64,000 nucleotides of DNA, taken from NCBI GenBank assembly GCA_050953405.1, contig JBMNMP010000001.1:868001-932000 (forward strand), in the 5' to 3' direction. Each line of letters begins with the position of its first letter. Within the stretch, counting starts at the first letter, position 1. Shown piece by piece: positions 61,400 to 64,000 of this stretch. The DNA is from RUG100 sp050953405 (GTDB taxonomy: Bacteria > Bacillota > Clostridia > Peptostreptococcales > Anaerovoracaceae). Below the pieces are notes generated by a model. The model saw only the letters and a list, made by a program, of their open reading frames with translations. It had not been told where the DNA came from and did not search any database. The position numbers and the translations under genes are program-made.

Positions 61400-62892
61400 G
61401 TAAAGCGGGCATTATAATTCTGGCCATACTGATAATATATATGGCGGTCAATCTGATCATCGGTGTGGTGTACAGCAAAATGGAAGCCAAAGCGCTGGCC
61501 GGAAAGGGCTTCATCAGCAATTACTTCATCGGGGGACGGTCTCTGGGCGGCGTGATCCTGGCTATGACTCTGGCGGCTACGTATGCCAGCGCCTCCAGCT
61601 TTATCGGAGGCCCGGGTCTGGCTTATACGAAGGGGCTCGCATGGGTGTTCCTTTCCAGCATACAGGTCCCTACCAGCTTTATTGTCCTCGGGATCCTGGG
61701 CAAAAAGTTTGCTCTCATCTCGAGGAGGACCAATGCGGTCACGGTCACCGACTATCTGCGGACGCGGTACGAGTCCAAGGCGGTCGTCATTATTTCCTCA
61801 GTGGCCCTGGTTCTTTTCTTCGTGGCCCAGATGATATCGCAGTTCATAGGGGGAGCCATCCTCATACAGACGATCACCGGTCTTCCTTACAAACCGGGGC
61901 TCATTCTCTTTGCTCTGGTGGTCATCGTGTACACTTCCCTGGGCGGTTTCAAGGCAGTCGCCATCAACGACACCATTCAGGGCTTCATCATGGTCGTCGG
62001 CTGTTTTCTGATCTTGTATACGGTCATCCATGTCGGCGGCGGCTATCATAACATGCTCCACAGTCTGGACGCTGCGAACCCGGTTTGGGACGATTTGAAA
62101 TCGGACGGCTCTGTACCCATGGCATTCATCATGTCCTTCTGGGTGCTGGTCGGCGTCGGCGTCATCGGACTGCCGCAGACAGCCGTGCGCTGCATGGGAT
62201 TCAAGGACACGAGGTCGATGCACAAAGCCATGGTCTACGGAACTATCGTCGTCAGCATCCTCATGATAATCATGGTGCTCGTGGGCGTTTTTTCTGCCGC
62301 AATAGTGCCCCGGGATGATCTCACAAATACCGATTATCTGATTCCGGCGATCGTTCTCAAGTACATGAACCCGGTCATCGCGGGATTGTTCCTGGCAGCG
62401 CCGCTGTCAGCTATCATGTCCACAGTAGCCGCCCTGCTGCTGCTGGCTTCTGCAGCGATACTCAAGGATATATACCTGAATTACATCGCAAAAGACAAAC
62501 ATACGGATGGCAGGGGATCAGCAATATTTGAAAAGAAAATCGGCAAGCTGAGTACGACGACTACGTTCCTGCTGGGTGTCCTGGTCGTGGTTCTCTCGAT
62601 CAATCCGCCGGACCTGATCGTGTGGGTCAACCTGTTCGCCATGGGCGGTCTGGAATGTGCCTTTGTATGCCCCATAGTCTTCGGGCTTTACTGGAAGAAA
62701 GCCAATGCGACGGGAGCCATCGCGTCCACCATCATCAGCGTGACCGCATATCTGATCATGAAGGCTACAGGATTCACGATATTCGGAGTGGATGCCATAG
62801 TGCCCGGCATTGCCATTTCCGTCATTGCCTTTGTGATCGGCAGCTTGCTGGGAAAAAAGCCGCGACAGGAAGTTATTGATCTATATTACTAG
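61396..62892 (+). CDS. panF: Sodium/pantothenate symporter
   Basis: 498-residue solute:sodium symporter with about 13 helices. SNYFIGGRSLGGVILAMTLAATYASASSFIGGPG, TSLGGFKAVAINDTIQGF and GLYWKKANATGAIAS fit PanF. Imports pantothenate for coenzyme A. The yhdT overlap supports the assignment over other SSS transporters. Confidence 0.9.
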   Translation: MSKAGIIILAILIIYMAVNLIIGVVYSKMEAKALAGKGFISNYFIGGRSLGGVILAMTLAATYASASSFIGGPGLAYTKGLAWVFLSSIQVPTSFIVLGILGKKFALISRRTNAVTVTDYLRTRYESKAVVIISSVALVLFFVAQMISQFIGGAILIQTITGLPYKPGLILFALVVIVYTSLGGFKAVAINDTIQGFIMVVGCFLILYTVIHVGGGYHNMLHSLDAANPVWDDLKSDGSVPMAFIMSFWVLVGVGVIGLPQTAVRCMGFKDTRSMHKAMVYGTIVVSILMIIMVLVGVFSAAIVPRDDLTNTDYLIPAIVLKYMNPVIAGLFLAAPLSAIMSTVAALLLLASAAILKDIYLNYIAKDKHTDGRGSAIFEKKIGKLSTTTTFLLGVLVVVLSINPPDLIVWVNLFAMGGLECAFVCPIVFGLYWKKANATGAIASTIISVTAYLIMKATGFTIFGVDAIVPGIAISVIAFVIGSLLGKKPRQEVIDLYY

Positions 62893-62968
62893 GTCGGTTG
62901 AAGACTTGATCGAAGGATATTTGCTGCTGAATCATGTAAAGATAGATCTATGATATGAATAAGGAATC

Positions 62969-63463
62969 ATGAAGATCAATAAAGAAAAAGACAATCTAAA
63001 GGACAATGTGAAGATAGTTGACGGGGCCGGATATATGCCGCAGGTCAAAGAGCTGATCGAGGAGTATACTAGGCGCCTGGGGCGGGATCTCTCCTTTCAG
63101 GATCTGGAGGAAGAACTGCGCGATCCTGCCGGTAAATACACGCCGCCGCAGGGAGAGCTGCTGGTGGCCCTGCAAGGGGAAGACGTGATCGGGATGGTAG
63201 CTTATCACCGTCACTCCTCCACACGGTGCGAGATGAAGAGGCTCTATGTAAAGCCGGCAGCCAGGGGCCTGCACCTCGGGGAGACGCTGGTGCGTGCGAT
63301 CATCAGCCACGCAAAGTCGGCCGGATATGAGGAGATGGTGCTGGATACCATCGCGCCGCTGGAATCGGCGATCCACCTTTATGAAAAGTGCGGGTTCACG
63401 GCCTGCCGGCCGTATTACGAAAATCCCATGGAAGACGTTTTGTATTTCCACAGATCTTTGTGA
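62969..63463 (+). CDS. GNAT family N-acetyltransferase
   Basis: 164 residues, single acetyltransferase domain. Acetyl-CoA-binding motif A is MKRLYVKPAARGLHLGETLVRAII, and the C-terminal ESAIHLYEKCGFTACRPY is typical of the family. Substrate unknown. ATG 62969 follows AAGGAATC. Separated from panF by 76 bp with no clear terminator. Confidence 0.88.
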   Translation: MKINKEKDNLKDNVKIVDGAGYMPQVKELIEEYTRRLGRDLSFQDLEEELRDPAGKYTPPQGELLVALQGEDVIGMVAYHRHSSTRCEMKRLYVKPAARGLHLGETLVRAIISHAKSAGYEEMVLDTIAPLESAIHLYEKCGFTACRPYYENPMEDVLYFHRSL

Positions 63464-63516
63464 GCTCATGTCTGGCGCCGTGAACATTAACATTTTGTCA
63501 TCATGGGCATGGCAGG

Positions 63517-63545
63517 TTTTCACGGCATCCAGAGGATGGTATACT
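63517..63545 (+). promoter_or_regulatory. Promoter of the terminal lipoprotein gene
   Basis: TTTTCA at 63517-63522, 17 bp, TATACT at 63540-63545, with TG at -15/-14. GCCGTGAA (63477-63484) and TTCACGGC (63519-63526), an 8-bp inverted repeat, bracket the -35 region. Confidence 0.5.
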
Positions 63546-63586
63546 GAAAGTCCGATAGTGATGGATAAGAAGAAAGGAATTTATTC

Positions 63587-64000
63587 ATGAAGCAGAAACA
63601 GTACAGCAGGAAAGCCATCGTGACAGTGGCAATTCTCACAGTGACAGTTTTCTTTTCTATGCTGCTGGCTGCATGCGGCGAAAAGGCGAAGACCGTCGAT
63701 CTGCCGCAGGCGTCCGCTGTGAAAGAGTTGACGGTAAAGCAGATCGACAAAAAAGGGAAGACTACAGCGAGCAGCAGCCTGCCCCCGGCGGATGTGGCTG
63801 CGATACTCGGCAAGATCAGCAAGGCTGATATGACCTGGAAAGAAGAATCGACCGATGACGGCCCCATGGTAAAGCCCTGCACTGCAATAAATATTTCGAC
63901 CGCCGATAAAGACACCAGGCTCTACGTGTACGAAAAGAAGGGCACCTATCTATTGGAACAGCCTTATGTAGGTGTCTGGAAGATATCTGCCAAAGTGTAC
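63587..64000 (+). CDS. Putative lipoprotein, 3'-truncated by the window end
   Basis: 138 codons visible, no stop. Signal peptide with lipobox LAAC (Cys30), then a mature part with VKELTVKQIDKKGK and VGVWKIS near the end. The layout resembles small DUF5301-type lipoproteins, but I am not certain. AAAGGAAT is the ribosome site and it has its own promoter. Function unknown. Confidence 0.85.
   Translation, partial: MKQKQYSRKAIVTVAILTVTVFFSMLLAACGEKAKTVDLPQASAVKELTVKQIDKKGKTTASSSLPPADVAAILGKISKADMTWKEESTDDGPMVKPCTAINISTADKDTRLYVYEKKGTYLLEQPYVGVWKISAKVY

Overview
The window is a dense, almost entirely plus-strand stretch of housekeeping chromosome from a low-to-mid GC Gram-positive anaerobe. The order topA-hslVU-codY, the T-box leader, the PASTA kinase/PP2C pair, the sepF-divIVA-lspA cluster, the ylxM-ffh-rpsP-khpA-rimM-trmD block and the nusA-rnpM-ylxQ-infB block all point to Bacillota, class Clostridia. 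A Family XIII/Anaerovoracaceae-like lineage is my guess, not something shown here. I see no rRNA, phage, transposase or CRISPR array.

Layout: 1-5060 topA, hslV, hslU and codY (codY with its own promoter and a CodY-like box). 5128-7009 hflX (broken by an in-frame TAG) and yigZ. 7072-8571 a 15-gene tRNA array with a strong promoter and a terminator. 8736-11994 tdk, a convergent radical-SAM gene, queH and asnA. 12002-22052 a translation and cell-envelope run: priA, def, fmt, rsmB, stp, prkC, rsgA, rpe and an LCP gene. 22117-27482 a polysaccharide ABC exporter, ddl, a DUF2007 protein and a zinc/manganese ABC transporter. 27569-31148 the SRP and ribosome-maturation operon. 31132-35844 an HlyD-like protein, the division cluster (yggS, sepF, divIVA), lspA, a RluD-type synthase and a flavin reductase.

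35980-36084 holds a 34-codon gene for a double-CxxC mini zinc protein with its own promoter, operator-like palindrome and terminator. rqcH follows on the minus strand, then yicC, gmk and rpoZ. rpsB-tsf sits behind a structured leader. rimP-nusA-rnpM-ylxQ-infB-rbfA-nrnA-truB-ribF follows, then rpsO and pnp. From 52793 the genes become more accessory: thioesterase, rlmD, a flavoprotein pair (one membrane-anchored), a T-box-controlled dehydrogenase plus YkvI-type transporter, a CbbX/SpoVK-type AAA+ ATPase, a frameshifted flavodoxin lipoprotein, yhdT-panF, a GNAT enzyme and a lipoprotein cut by the window end.

Three reading frames are interrupted by a single-base change: hflX (CAG to TAG), the acidic tail of nusA (apparently GAA to TAA) and the flavodoxin lipoprotein (one base missing in an A7 run). 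They may be real decay, recoding or sequence error; raw reads would decide. The most promising regulatory finds are the T-box with an ambiguous Trp/Met specifier, the structured rpsB leader, the terminator-like hairpin in the rimP-nusA leader and the duplicated 20-bp element around the ylxM promoter.
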